A stretch of DNA of 64,000 nt from Cryptomeria japonica (lineage: Eukaryota > Streptophyta > Pinopsida > Cupressales > Cupressaceae). The notes under the pieces are model-generated. The model was not told where the DNA came from, made no database searches, and saw only the letters and a program-made list of their open reading frames with translations. Location: contig NC_081410.1 in assembly GCF_030272615.1 (NCBI RefSeq), positions 507,927,942 to 507,991,941 of the forward strand. Direction: 5' to 3'. Both the position numbers and the translations under genes were made by a program. Position 1 is the stretch's first letter; each line of letters begins with the position of its first letter. Positions 1 to 11,628 of the stretch are shown in pieces.

Positions 1-784
1 ACTCATTTTAGGATTCTTTCACATTTGCATTCATTTATCATCCTTTTTGCATTCAGGCGCAGTTATTATACCCATTAGTTATAGTATCATCCCATTGTCA
101 TTTGTACTTAAATCATATTTAAAAGCATTTAGAAATCATAAAACCATTTGTTTCCACAAAACATTGGTTCTTACCATTTTATAAATATCCATTCTAAGTA
201 AGCATTCATTTAGGCATTATCATATAAACATTTGTACTTTACATTTTGTTTATCCATATTACATTCATCTAAAAATATCTAGATGCATATTCACCTATAA
301 AATTATTCATTCAACCATTGCATTAACATCATCAAACAAATCATCTCATCATTATATCAACATAGGAAACACCAAAATCATGTTCATAAATCATCATAAG
401 CATACATCATCATCATAAGCATACATCATCATCATGACATTCCATACATAAAAGCATTACATCAACAAAATCAAACAAGTCATACATATATAACCCTGCA
501 TTCATATGTCAGTATCCCACATCATAAATCATCATAAAAACATGCATATAAGAAACATCTCATCAAATGCATACATGTACACATATCCATCTGAGAAATC
601 ACTCATCATCCAGCATAAACATCCATACATAAATCAAATGCATATCATCAAAATATGGGATCTCCTCATATATCTCATCTCATATATCAGAGTACAATGA
701 AGTCTACAAAATCGGCTACCAAGAGCCATCCAAGATACAGTCCACAAAATAATGATACAAATACATATATGCATGAATGCTCTT
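1..784. other. AT-rich non-coding stretch, gypsy internal region
   Basis: I see no convincing coding sequence here. The DNA is AT-rich with many short CAT and ATCAT runs. From its position upstream of the polypurine tract and 3' LTR at 2115-2128, I infer it is the untranslated 3' part of the internal region of a Ty3/gypsy-type element whose left part lies outside the window. Confidence 0.45.
390..436. repeat. short tandem repeat, CATCATCATAAGCATA-like
   Basis: Two and a half copies of an imperfect unit of about 19 bases (CATCATCATAAGCATACAT) lie head to tail. It is a simple sequence expansion with no sign of function. Confidence 0.7.
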
Positions 785-786
785 TC

Positions 787-1927
787 AAATGCTGCTCTGG
801 CCCGATGCTATCCCAACACCTCCCCCTACTCCACCACTGGTGCCTGCACCACCTGATCCATCTCTCCATGGAGGCCTCATCGAACCACCACTCCCTCCTG
901 CATCCCCTGATCTCTCCCTCCTCAGAGGACCCATCACACCCCCACTGCTCTGCATCCTCTGTGATCGCTCTGATCTCGCCTGCCGCATCTGTGAATAACT
1001 GAGAGCTCGCTAACTCACTGGCACCACCTGCTCATATAACCCCCGCCAGTACTCTATCTCTGCCTGAGCTTGCCGCATCTCTCTCATCACCTCCCCTATA
1101 GGCCTCTATGCTCCTACTCCTACCCGGACTCTCTCCTGCAGCTCTGCCAATCTCTCCACTGTAGTATCTCTCTCCCGCAGCACCACTGTTAGCTCTGACT
1201 CCCGTGCAAATAGCTGCACATCCGTAGCTACCACCTCTACCTCCAAATCCTCTATCCGTGTCTGCAAGCGCACTATAATGTGATCCCATAGATCTCTAGT
1301 GGCTCCCTCCCCGGTGTCCATAGCTGCCTCCCCTACACCACTCTCTCCAGTAGTCCCCTCCCCTCTATCCATCGGGATCTCCCTCTCCATCCCCCTCCCA
1401 CTCAACTAAACTCCTCCTAGTATCAGCGATCCCTGTGATATCTGTAGAGGAATTCCACCTCTCCCTCTCTGCTAACTCCGCATCCCCAATCCTCCACCTC
1501 CACCACCTACATCTCCTCCTCCACCTCCACCACCTCCATCTCCTCCTCCACCTCCTCCACCTCCACCTCCACCTCCTCCATCTCCTCCTCCACCTCCTCC
1601 TCCTCCCCCTCCTTGACCTCTTGCTCTCCTCCATCTTCGTCCCCTCTCATCCTGAAAAGCTGGGATCGGCTCTACTGGGTCCGATATCTGTAGGATCGAG
1701 TGCGCTGCCCGGTACTGCGTGTACTCATCTGTCACACCTGCATCAATGGCCCTCAATCGTAGGTCCCATGGCCTCGCCTACAGTGTCTGAAACTCTGCCA
1801 GTGCCTGATCATATGGTAACACTGGACCCCAGGCATACTTCTCCCCGCTCACCACCGTGGTCCCCGTGAACTTCCCAAGCCCCCCATTTCTCCATGTTTC
1901 CTCCGTTTTCTTCTATTTTTCACCCAT
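787..1927 (-). pseudogene. decayed antisense ORF with Gly-rich run and coiled coil, upstream of a gypsy 3' LTR
   Basis: The minus strand reads from an ATG at 1927-1925 through a protein-like sequence containing VVSGEKYAWGPVLPYDQALA, then RPWDLRLRAIDAGVTDEYTQ and ISDPVEPIPAFQDERGRR. A long glycine run (Gly with spaced Asp, encoded by the CCTCCA repeat) follows. Frameshifts then lead into a charged segment with DLWDHIIVRLQTRIEDLEVE and ERDTTVERLAELQERV, which looks like a coiled coil, and finally EIEYWRGLYEQ near 1040. Two in-frame TAG stops are visible before the glycine run. I do not recognise the protein. It lies antisense to the neighbouring LTR, just upstream of the polypurine tract. Plant Tat-lineage Ty3/gypsy elements are known to carry an extra antisense ORF in that place, so I infer this is such an ORF; a captured host gene fragment is the alternative. 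Confidence 0.5.
1489..1613. repeat. CCTCCA/CCTCCT microsatellite
   Basis: A nearly pure pyrimidine-biased run of CACCTC, CTCCTC and CTCCAC units. On the minus strand it encodes the glycine run of the antisense ORF, so it may have grown inside a coding sequence. Neighbouring frameshifts fit replication slippage. Confidence 0.85.
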
Positions 1928-2114
1928 ATGACTAACTTCTTCTCTTCTACCACCCTACCAATTTTCATTCTTTTTTGAGAGATCGCCCGATTTTATGAAA
2001 TTTTTCGGCCCATCTCTTGAGGGGGCATACCACCCATTAAATTTACATTTTATGGGGCATTTCTTCACAACAGTTTTTCTTTCTTTGAAACGACGCGATA
2101 AACCGCACCGTCTC

Positions 2115-2127
2115 AAAGAGGGGCAAA
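2115..2127 (+). promoter_or_regulatory. polypurine tract of gypsy-type element
   Basis: The sequence AAAGAGGGGCAAA sits directly before the LTR start TGTAGTCACAC. A purine run at this place primes plus-strand DNA synthesis in LTR elements. It fixes the LTR as the 3' LTR of an element that extends to the left. Confidence 0.65.
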
Positions 2128-3500
2128 TGTAGTCACACAAATATGTCTAGCTTAATTAAATAAATATTTGTTATTTATTTGATTAAAAATCCACTAGCCA
2201 TCAATTAATTAAATTAATATTTAATTAATTCATCCCCAAACATTCTTCTATTAATTAAATAAATTATTGAATTTATTTTAATTAATTCATAAAATCAAAT
2301 TCAAATCAATTAAATAAATAGAATCTATTTATTTAATTAAATCCCCCTATTCCTCTTTTAAATAAATTAAATAAAACATTTATTTAAAATCATTATCCCC
2401 ACCCCACTTGCATTTTCCTACAAATGCAACTTGCACACATTTATTGGAATAAATGAATATTTATTTTAATAAAATCCTATTTTCCCTCACCCACCAAATC
2501 CACTTGCAAAAATCTAATCCCCTTCTATATTCGTCTAACCCCTTCCTAATTAGCCTAATCCATCTCCTAATTATTGTCACATTTCTAAGCAAAATGGAGT
2601 CACTTCTCAAAGACTCCAAAGTCTTTGAAAAGCATTTAATGCTTTGTGTGTTCAACAAATTAACCCCCAAAGTCTTCCAAGACCACTAATGGCTCTTACA
2701 TGACCATTTATGGCTCTTACATAACCATTTATGGTTATTTCAAACTTGTCCCCACAAACATTTATTGTTTTGGCCATATTCATCCATTTCACATTTGCAC
2801 AAGAGTTTATCCATTGGATAAAAGATTTATTCTTTGAATAAAGATTTTATTCATTCAAACCAACCTTGACTCTAAATACCAAAGTCATGTCAAGCATTTA
2901 ATGCATATTCCCTCTCTTCTCAACCTATCTCACATTAACAGTTGTCATCCTGGGATTGGGTTGAAAGCCCTCACATGGATTTGAAATCATTCAATCCTGA
3001 CCCTTATTGAGATTGCTCAATCTCAACCATCCTTTGCTCCATTTTTCTTATAAATAGAGCCCATTTCTTCATAATCCAGATCCTGAAAACTTGTATGCAT
3101 TTAGGTTATAGACATTTTTAGAGAGCATTTTAGCATAAGCAATCTAATATCTTGTTATTATGGTTAAAATATATCATTTTAGCATCAATAGCATAGCATT
3201 AGCTTTTCATTTCATATTTGGAGCTATACTACAATCTCAATCCTCCATAAGCATCCATAGTGCAAAAAGCTGCTGAGAGCTACACTATTTTGGAACTTGG
3301 AGAGGAGAGGAACAAGGGAGAAAGAAACTAAGAGCATGTTAGGAGGTATTTGTAGATGCCTCATCATGTTTGCTTTGATAGTTAAATATGCTTGCATGTT
3401 TTTAGTGTCTCTCTTGGTATGCCTTTTTAGATTAGTTTTTGATTGACTAATGCTAACGGTTTCATGTTTTTTGTTTTGTTTATCATTTGCTAACCTTGTG
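2128..3500 (+). mobile_element. 3' LTR of a Ty3/gypsy-type element (right end uncertain)
   Basis: The start TGTAGTCACACAAATATGTC is close to TGTAGACACC, which begins two solo LTRs at 47690 (minus) and 49769 (plus). All three carry a TTAATTAAATAAATA-rich block in their first few hundred bases. A TATA box (TTATAAATAG, 3048-3057) follows, then a TTATAGAC/ATTTTAGAG region like an R-U5. The right end is not sharp. Somewhere between about 3200 and 3590 the DNA changes to the 3' untranslated region of Copia-A, so this element probably inserted there. The assignment to gypsy rests on LTR style and the antisense ORF, not on a visible polymerase. Confidence 0.55.
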
Positions 3501-3589
3501 CCATTTAGGAGGGCATCACTTATATTTCTCTTGTCTTCTCTAGATCTTCTCTGCAACTCTTCTCTTCTCTGCAACACCACATTTTCTAG

Positions 3590-3842
3590 TTACACTTTAT
3601 CTTCATTCCTTCTCTCATGACTGGTCATATTTCTTCTCCCATGACTGATCATATTTGTTCGCCCCCTTTGACAGAAATGCCAAAGGTACATAAGCATCAC
3701 TGGTGATCAAATCTATTGATGTTGGATTCAACATGTTTGCAAACTCATCTAAGCTGCTCCCCCCTATAGAGTAGCCTACATCTCATCAATCCAAAGTGAT
3801 AAATAGTCATTAAGCCCATTGGATTGATGCATCTCCTATATC
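3590..3842 (-). other. 3' untranslated region of Copia-A with polypurine-like repeats
   Basis: Downstream of the RNase H stop, the minus strand has TCAAAGGGGGCGAAC followed by two near-identical units around AATATGATCAGTCATGGGAG and AATATGACCAGTCATGAGAG (3595-3660). The G-rich piece looks like a polypurine tract, but no LTR begins after it. I read the region as a long copia 3' UTR with repeated purine-rich spacers. Confidence 0.4.
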
Positions 3843-4324
3843 CTATTTCTTCTTATGTAGGGTTCTGACCCCTAATTTACCTGTGATATACTCAAAGGTT
3901 GTCTTTGGCAATGGTTTAGTGAAAATGTCTACTAGCTTCTCTTTGCTTGTCACATACTCCATTCTGACTTGTTTTTCCTGTACTCTTTCTCTTAGAAAAT
4001 GATATTTCAATTCTATGTGCTTTGTTATTGCATGTAACACAATATTTTTTCAAATATTAATTGCACTAGTATTATCACAGTAAATAGTTACCGGTTCAGA
4101 CATATCAAATTTGAATCCTTCAAGCACGTATCTCGTTTAGATTGCCTGCATGCAATTCATTGATGCTGCAACATACTCTGCCTCTACTATTGATCGAGAA
4201 ACACAAGTTTTCTTCTTACTTGTCGAAGAAACCAATTTGCCTCCAAGAAGAAAATCTCCACCGGTAGTGCTTTTTCGGTAATCAACATTGTCTGCCCAAT
4301 CGGTATCAGTAAACACATTCAAAG
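3843..4324 (-). pseudogene. Copia-A RNase H domain, 3' end of the polyprotein
   Basis: The minus strand encodes VFTDTDWADNVDYRKSTTGG, then SIVEAEYVAASMNCMQAI, a stop, and further down HAITKHIELKYHFLRERV and KEKLVDIFTKPLPKTTFEYI. These are the standard copia RNase H blocks, with the first Asp of TDTDWA and the Glu of EAEY, and the C-terminal DIFTKPL block. A stop after MQAI and a loss around the DN-S-A block break it. The domain would degrade RNA of the RNA-DNA hybrid during reverse transcription. Its upstream half resumes at 11629 on the far side of NA-1, giving YLKGTVDYGLWYPYKGDFSL before the insertion point. Confidence 0.9.
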
Positions 4325-5485
4325 TGTTACTACTTATTAAGTTGCCATTAGTTTTATATCCAAAGTTATTCTATATACTCTAATCAGTTACTACTATCGA
4401 AATATTCAGTCGGTATGAACACAGCAGTCGGTAATAGAAGAAACTAGTCTCAGAGCCCAATATACACCAAGCTGTCTACTGAGTATCATTCTATGTCTAT
4501 CGAGCAACAAAGATGATACACCGAGTGAAACGTGTTACCAGATTCATTGAACTTAGACATACATATGGAAACGTGTTACAAGATCAAGGAACATAGAACC
4601 ATTATCACATTTGAAATTGCACTTAAAGATTGTGTATGATTTTAAGGTCATTTAACGAATGAAATATTTTGTATAGTTATTCATTCGAGAAATCATGTTT
4701 GTAAGATCGAAGCATGAACCAGATCACCGACATAAGAGATCTATTTATACAGCATGGATTAAGGATAAAATATGGAAAATAAATGAGTGTATGAAGTAAG
4801 ACATGTGCATTAGATAAGGAAGCACAGAGTAATGCGGTTGTCAAAGACACAAAGGTCACCGAGAAGGATTTTAGAGAACAGTCAAAGAACAGAGTAAACA
4901 GAAGGGTTTACCGAGTTATTTTATGGGTTACCAAGGTATGTTGTAAGCATGGTAATCTTATTTGAGCACATAGAATCTACTATAACATTCCAGATGTAAA
5001 GCTGTAGATATTTGTAATGATTTCATTGTAATATTTTGAGTTATAGAGAAACCTTTAATAGGGTAAAAGACTCTAACAAAGTCTATAAATTATAAAGCCT
5101 TTAACAAGGTGCAACATTTAGAATAAGTGTTGTAAAATCCTTTAGCAAGGTAGATCTAACAGATCTTGATACTCCTAATAGGGTAAGCTATCAGAAATAG
5201 CTAAACATGTAGCTCTAACCGAGCATCCTTTATTATTGCAGTAGTGAAGTTGTGGGTGCCATCCCCACCGCAGTTTTTCTCTCTAACCAAGAGTTTCTGT
5301 GTGACCAAAATATATGTGTTATGGAGTGAATCATGTATGATTGTTATTCATTTATTTTAGCTTTATGTTATGTTACAACAATTTTGGTTTATGCATAACA
5401 GTAAAGATATTATTGAAGAAAAGTTTTGAAGTACTGATTCACCGCTCCCCTCTCAGTACATTAGCTTTCCATATTGGGCCTAACA
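4325..5485 (+). repeat. NA-1 5' LTR
   Basis: It begins TGTTACTACTTATTAAG and ends CCATATTGGGCCTAACA. Near the 3' end it carries GTGGGTGCCATCCCCACCGC, then GTTTTTCTC, then TGTGTTATGGAGTG and CTGATTCACCGCTCCCCTCT, a motif series shared with the other NA LTRs and with Copia-A. TATA-like ATTTATACAG (4742-4751) and CTATAAATTATAAAG (5083-5097) are candidate promoters; I cannot choose between them. Confidence 0.93.
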
Positions 5486-5500
5486 ATTGGCATCAGAGCT
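5486..5500 (+). promoter_or_regulatory. NA-1 primer binding site (tRNA-iMet type)
   Basis: ATTGGCATCAGAGCT lies directly after the LTR. It matches the usual plant initiator-Met complement TGGTATCAGAGC with one change (T to C). It would anneal the tRNA that primes minus-strand synthesis. Confidence 0.85.
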
Positions 5501-5547
5501 TGAATCTTGGAAAAGGGTTTAATTGCCTAAAGAAAAAGATCTTATCA

Positions 5548-8500
5548 ATGGAAGGCTATAAACAATCTTGGAGGATTGTGTATCTGCAAGAAGAATTGGA
5601 TCATGCTAATCAAGTGATTGCAGACATGAAAAGACAAATGCAAAAATCTCTAAAAGTGAGAAGAAGATTATCTGATGATTTGTAGGACTCTCAAGAGTTA
5701 GTGGAACAAATTGAGACATCATTTGAGAACAATATATCTGAAGAGACTGAAGCAATGATTGGAGTATTGAAAGAAAAGAACAAAGCACTGGTTGATCAAC
5801 TAAAAGCAATGAAAAGAGAACATGAACATTTCAGCACACAGATGACTGAAAATCTTGATGCATTGAGGATAGCCAAGGATAAAGTAAGAGATCTAGAAAG
5901 AGAGAAACAATAGCTTGAAGCATTAGTATCTAAAAAGAATGATGAAATCACAAGGTTGACTGGGATTCAACAAAATCAATCAGATCAACTAGGTTATGCA
6001 CATCATGAAGCAAATCTGAAAGATAATGAGAATCAAGCATTCAAACTTGAAGTATCAAGGTTGACTGATGAACTTGAAATCGAGAAGAAATCCAAAGAAA
6101 CACTGAAGAAGAGTTATGAAGCATCAAAGATGTTGGATGAGCAATTGAATACAAGATGACCCAACAAAGATGTAGGACTCGGTTACAAAGGAAAAGACTC
6201 TACTGAGAAAGGAATTCTTACTACTGAGAGAGGAGAATCATCAAAGCAAGCTGGAATCAAGAAGAACATCAAAAGAAAGAAGCCTATTTGCAACTACTAT
6301 GGAAATCAAGGTCATACTGCCATCATGTGCCAAATCAAAAAAGGTAAGCAACCGAATGTCACTAAGTCTAATGGTTATTGTTACAATTGCAATAAATATG
6401 GTCACACATTTAACCAATATAGGACAAAGTCTGTTAACAATTATCAAAAGGGTTTTGTAAAAACTGCAATAGATATGGTCATAGTATCGAGAAGTGTTGG
6501 TTTAAGCAAAAGAACTATATGTGGTCTGCACACCGCGCAAATACTAGAGGTTACCGAACTCACACAGATCCTTACCGACAATATTCTATAGTACCATGGG
6601 ATTACAATACAAGGATATGGTGTGAATGTTGTGGAAGATATGGACATATAAGTGCCAACTACTTTATAAGGTTTGGGATGAACAACCGAAGATCATGGAG
6701 AAATCCTGGTATGGCATTTTTTCATTGTCACAAAGTTCGACACTTGGCTCGAGATTGCAGAGATCAACCTACAAAAGACACTGAGGAAATAAAAGAAAAA
6801 TTAAAGATGATTTGGAAAAAGAAGGAAATTGTGTCAAATAAAGATGTGAGATGTGTCAAATTTTCACTCATCCCGGATCAAGTTTTATTAGTCGAAGATG
6901 TGAGATTCTTCACCAAATGTCATGTTGAAGAACTCGGTCACGTTGAAATCAAAGACACACATGATGAATTGTGCACTGATGGTAAAATGGATAGCAAGTA
7001 TGAGCACATTAAGATCAAGGGATTGATTGAAGCCCTAACCTATCCCCATGTATTCAAACCCCAGTGGGTCAAGTTTGTTCTAAGCAGAGTTCATGATGAC
7101 TTCATGTGGCTAGAAGAGCAACCATTTAAGATCACCAAGGAAATCATTCATTTGATCACTGGTTACCCTATTTATGATCATGCCCGAGCTCAGAAAATGA
7201 TATCATAGAAGGAATTGATCAGTTTAACTAGAGTAGAATCATATTACAGAGGACTGAAATTGAACAATGTCATTGATGCAGAACTAAAGTTTGCCATTAG
7301 AGTAATAGGTTACTGTTTCTTCCAATCGACAAGGAAAAAAAGTGTACCCTATGCAGCAGTAGACTTGGCATATAAAATTGTGAAGAAAGGCATGAAAATT
7401 GATTTATGTGAGGTATTGCTGAAAAACCTGTTTGAGAATCTAGACACAATAAGGAAGCTAAAGAAGAACAACTCGGCTAATACACTAAAGTTTAGATCAC
7501 TGTTAGTATGCATGTTTTTCTACTTTGAGAAATTCTTTCCATCAGTCGGTAAAGTTGTTTGGGAACTACACCGAACAATCACCCATCAGATCAATGACTT
7601 CATCAAGAAGCTAGGTGATAATTTTAATGATATTATGGATGATTATTTCAGCAAGTTTCAGGAAAGGATGCATAAAAGGTACCGAATTCCACCCAAGCTA
7701 GTGGAGAAATACAAAGATGACATATGTTTTGAAGTGGACACTGATTACTATTATGTGAATGCTGTGGAACCAAGAACTCAATCTTTTCCACCTATGGGTT
7801 GTGAGATTGATTTTGACATCACACAATAGCAAATAGATGCATTTCTTACATTACCAAGGCATGCTATCGAGCTGAGGTATGGAACATATGAAGAAGTGAA
7901 GAAAAAAGTAAAAATGAGCATTGTAGTACCCAATGCTACAAGGAAGGCAACAAAGATGATAAAGGCATTAACAGAGAAATTTGAAGAAGATTCTTCCTCC
8001 ACACCTGAAAAAGGCACTCTAGTCATCACCGAAGAGGAATCTGAAGCCCAAGAGGTAGCTATAACACTAAGCACCGAATTGCCTAAGGGAAAAGTGTTGA
8101 AAAGAAAGAAACATGATACATCAAAGGCCTCACTGACTCCTCCTGCAAAGCGACCTAACATAAGAGCATCTACAACTTCACTGAGTAAGAAAATAAAGAG
8201 TGTTGTCGCACCTAAGGTAACAAAAACTTACAAGAAATCTACTCGGAGACTCATTTTGGCTAAAGAGTCTAGTGATACTGAATCTGAAGACAAGAACAAA
8301 TTTTAGATTGTCAAGAGTACAAATGAAAATGTACATAGTGTTGAAAAATTTTGTACTAATTTGAAACAATATGGTGGATTTGGATCCTTCACATATGTTA
8401 AATATGAATCTAGAAATGATGCACAAAAGAGACAAATAGAAGAAGCTGTAATCTGCACACTTCTAAAATTCCGATTGGTCCCAATTGAAGTATCTAATTC

Positions 8501-10104
8501 TCTTCCAAAAGAATTATATGCACATATTGATAACAGGTGGAAATATGCCCTAGACTCAGAGAAACATATTAGAGAAAGAAGTTTGGTACATCTCTTTCCA
8601 GACATGTCGGTAGATGAAATCAAAGAAAACCTGACACACTACCACAAAAGCTTCCTAGTCAAGCAAAAGGCCTTGAAACTGATGAATGGCCTATATATTG
8701 AAGTGGAGAAGGAAACAAAAGAACAGTGGCAGGAAATATTTCGACTCAAGAATGTTGGTGAACAAGCTGAAGTTGAAATAGTTGATGTCACCGAGCAAGA
8801 TCCTAATATCATCGAGCAAGACCCTACTGACACTATACAAGTTGATGAAGATATCATGGATACAGAGGCACCTAAACAGGAAATGATAGAAGGGAATGCC
8901 TATGCCCAACTTGTATCCAGTGAATCAATTTTGGAACAAGTTCAGCCCTATCCTCCGATCAATCAACTTGTCTCAACCGAGGCCCCTCAGGATATGGAGC
9001 AAGGCACCAAAGGTCACAAGTCTAAAGTAAGAGAAGGTACTTCTCAAGAACAGACCTCACAAGCACCTTCTAGCACTGAAAATGTTGCAACTGAGACACC
9101 AAGTACCGAGACACCAAAGGATGCTTCAGAGGCTAAAGTAATTGACCAAAGTGTTGCCTCTATCGAGCAACTTACCGAGGGTCATCAAGCCTCACAAGCC
9201 ATTGTCTTAGTTCAATCAGTAAAAGGTAAAGAAAAGAAGATAAAAAAGCATAGTTTCAAAGTAGATTTGTCAAAACCAATAGTGTTGCCGAATGTTGATA
9301 TATCTAAATTAAAAGGGCAAGCACTCATTGATTTCGGTGAACTATGTAAAGCCAAAGCCGAACAACAAAAGCAAATGGCTATTCAAAAGAAAAATAAAGT
9401 ACTTCAAAAGGTGAAAGCACTCTTAACCGATATGCTACCTGAAGCTACAGTGACAATAGATGCAGCCATCCATGTTCAACTGGATGAACTCCTAACCAAG
9501 ATAGAGACATCTGGAGTAGATGCATCAGAATATTTGAGCAAATTGAAGGATAAGGAGATCACTGCAAAGATGATTGAAGAGGTACAGAAGGCTATAGCTT
9601 TTGTCAAGCTTAAACTTGTCAAATTTATTACTGAGTTGACCCCTCAACTCAAGCACATTCTTAGAAACTCTGTACATTCTCTTTATTCATTAAAGATATA
9701 AAAAATAAAATAGAAGTGATTGAGAAAGAGATCACCGATCTCTCAAATAAGTTGACCCCAGAGCCCAATTTAGTTTAGAATTTTATACAAAGTTACAATA
9801 GCTCATGGCTCAACAATTGGACCTAAGAAATCAAGAACACAAGATAAGGATGGACATAATGACACTTCAAACATTATTACTTCCTCATCTTTCCTCCATC
9901 CAAGAATAGATCAACCGAGCCACATACCTATCTACTACACAAGAGGGAAGCACATTAGATGGCTTAATATCCTTATTGGCTGATATTCAAGCGCAAAATT
10001 ATTTAATGGATAGTGTAAAGGATGCCCTCTCTATTGCTCTCACCAAAACAAGGACAAAGTACAAATCCATTTTTGACCAGTTGCCACCACCGAATGGTAA
10101 CTAA
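5548..10104 (+). pseudogene. NA-1 protein: coiled coil, five zinc knuckles, conserved NA domain, charged C-terminus
   Basis: The frame opens with MEGYKQSW at 5548, 62 bases after the primer site, and gives a long coiled coil (5560-6160). Five CCHC-type knuckles follow: CNYYGNQGHTAIMC (6289), CYNCNKYGHTFNQY, CKNCNRYGHSIEKC, CECCGRYGHISANY and CHKVRHLARDC near 6727; the second and fourth have lost the last Cys. After it come FVLSRVHDDFMWLEEQPFKI (about 7073), VIGYCFFQS, IDLCEVLLKN, MHKRYRIPPKLVEKYKDDIC and AVEPRT, the blocks shared with NA-2 to NA-4. Then a Lys-rich stretch, a Glu/Thr/Pro-rich stretch and helical segments run to TAA at 10102-10104. Stops: 5683 TAG, 5911 TAG, 6157 TGA, 7206 TAG, 7827 TAG, 8304 TAG. 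There is one single-base loss near 6455 and shifts after 9690. Here gag-like and unknown parts form one frame, unlike NA-2 to NA-4. The function of the second part is unknown to me. Confidence 0.85.
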
Positions 10105-10426
10105 ATTTTGATTTTTGTCAAAAAGGGGGAGTGATATAGTATTCAAAGCATCAAAGTATCAAACAAAAGGAGTGTAGTATACAGGGGGAGTATACCGAGC
10201 AGTGAACTGAGCAAAACAATAGTGATTACAGGATATTTGATCATCAAGCATGCAAAATCAGAGTTTTGTACAGTATATTGATAAGGGGAGTATATCTGAA
10301 TATACTATTTCATTGACAAATGTATATACTATCAGTTTAGTCAAATTTTGTAAGTATATAGATTTTTGAGTTATGACTTTGAAAGTAGTTTTGTCAAACA
10401 TCTGAACTAATGTCAAAAGGGGAGAT
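10105..10426 (+). other. NA-1 3' untranslated region and polypurine tract
   Basis: No coding sequence. A first purine-rich run, CAAAAAGGGGGAG, occurs at 10119-10131. The one next to the LTR, GTCAAAAGGGGAGAT (10412-10426), is the likely plus-strand primer. The duplicated purine run may be a second priming site. Confidence 0.7.
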
Positions 10427-11628
10427 TGTTACTACTTATTAAGTTTTCATTAGTTTTATATCCAAAGTCATTCTATGTACTCTAATCGATTACTACTACC
10501 AAAATATTCAATCGGTATGAACAAAACAGTCGGTAATAGAAGAAACTAGTCTCAGAGCCTAGTATACACCGAGCTGTCTAGCCTAGTATACACCGAGCTG
10601 TCTACCGAGTATCACTCTATGTCTACCGAGCAAAAAAGATGATACACCGAGTTGATATACATCGACTGAAACATGCTACCAAATTCATTGAACCTGGACA
10701 TACATATGGAAACATGTTACAAGATCGAGGAACATAGAACCATTATCACATTGGAAATTGCACTTAAAGATTGTGTATGATTTTGAGGTCATTTAACTAA
10801 TGAAATATTTTTGTATAGTCATTCATTTGAGAAATCATGTTTGTAAGATCGAAGCATGAACTGGATCACTGACATAAGAGATCTATTTATACAGGATGGA
10901 TTAAGGATAAAATATGGAAAATAAATGAGTGTATGAAGCAAGACATGTGCATTAGATAAGGAAGCACAAAGTAATGTGACTGTCAAAGACACAGAGGTCA
11001 TCAAGAAGGATTTCAGAGAACAGTCAAGGAACAAAGTAAACAGAAGGATTTACCGAGTTATTTTATGGGTTACTGAGGTATGCTGTAAGCAAGGTAATCT
11101 TATTTGAGCACATAGAATCTGCTATAACATTCCAGATGTAAAGTTGCAGATATTTGTAATGATTTCATTGTAATATTTTGAGTTATAGAGGAACCTTTAA
11201 CAGGGTAAAAGACTCTAACAAAGTCTATAAATTGTAAAGCCATTAACCAGGTGCAACATTTAGAATACGTGTTGTAAAATCCTTTAGCAAGGTAGATCTA
11301 ACAAATCTTGATACTCCTAATAGGGTAAGCTATCAAAAATAGCTAAACATGTAGCTCTAACTGAGCATCCTTTATTATTGCAGTAGTGAAGTTGTGGGTG
11401 CCATCCCCACCACAGTTTTTCTCTCTAACCAAGAGTTTCTGCATAACCAAAATATATGTGTTATGGAGTGAATCATGTATGATTGTTATTCATTTGTTTT
11501 AGCTTTATGTTATGTTACAACAGTTTTTGGTTTATGCATAACAGTAAACATATTATTGAAGAAAAGTTTTGAAGTACTGATTTACCCCTCCCCTCTCAGT
11601 ACATTAGCTTTCCATATTGGGCCTAACA
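10427..11628 (+). repeat. NA-1 3' LTR
   Basis: Same termini as the 5' LTR but 41 bases longer. Most of the difference is a 24-base tandem duplication (units 10557-10580 and 10581-10604) and an insertion of about 16 bases near 10650. Point differences are scattered along the length, so the insertion is not recent. Confidence 0.93.

Larger units (their letters stand above)
4325..11628 (+). mobile_element. NA-1, LTR element with zinc-knuckle/unknown-domain protein and no polymerase
   Basis: A complete element of 7304 bases: 5' LTR (4325-5485), primer site, one long broken reading frame (5548-10104), polypurine tract, 3' LTR (10427-11628). The target duplication is CAAAG at 4320-4324 and 11629-11633. 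LTR termini are TGTTACTACT...GGGCCTAACA. I searched the internal region for copia or gypsy landmarks (DSGA, DDE, YVDD, TDADWAG) and see none. It is therefore non-autonomous by content. It interrupts Copia-A in the opposite orientation. Confidence 0.92.

Noticed and set aside
655-1002. Open frames on the plus strand near 655-1002 and 1435-1869 (Leu/His-rich)
   Set aside because: They are shadows of the minus-strand antisense ORF and of the CCTCCA repeat; composition is repetitive and no motif is present.
3224-3580. 118-codon minus-strand open frame
   Set aside because: It spans LTR/3' UTR-type sequence, has low-complexity Lys/Arg/Ser composition and no domain; likely chance.
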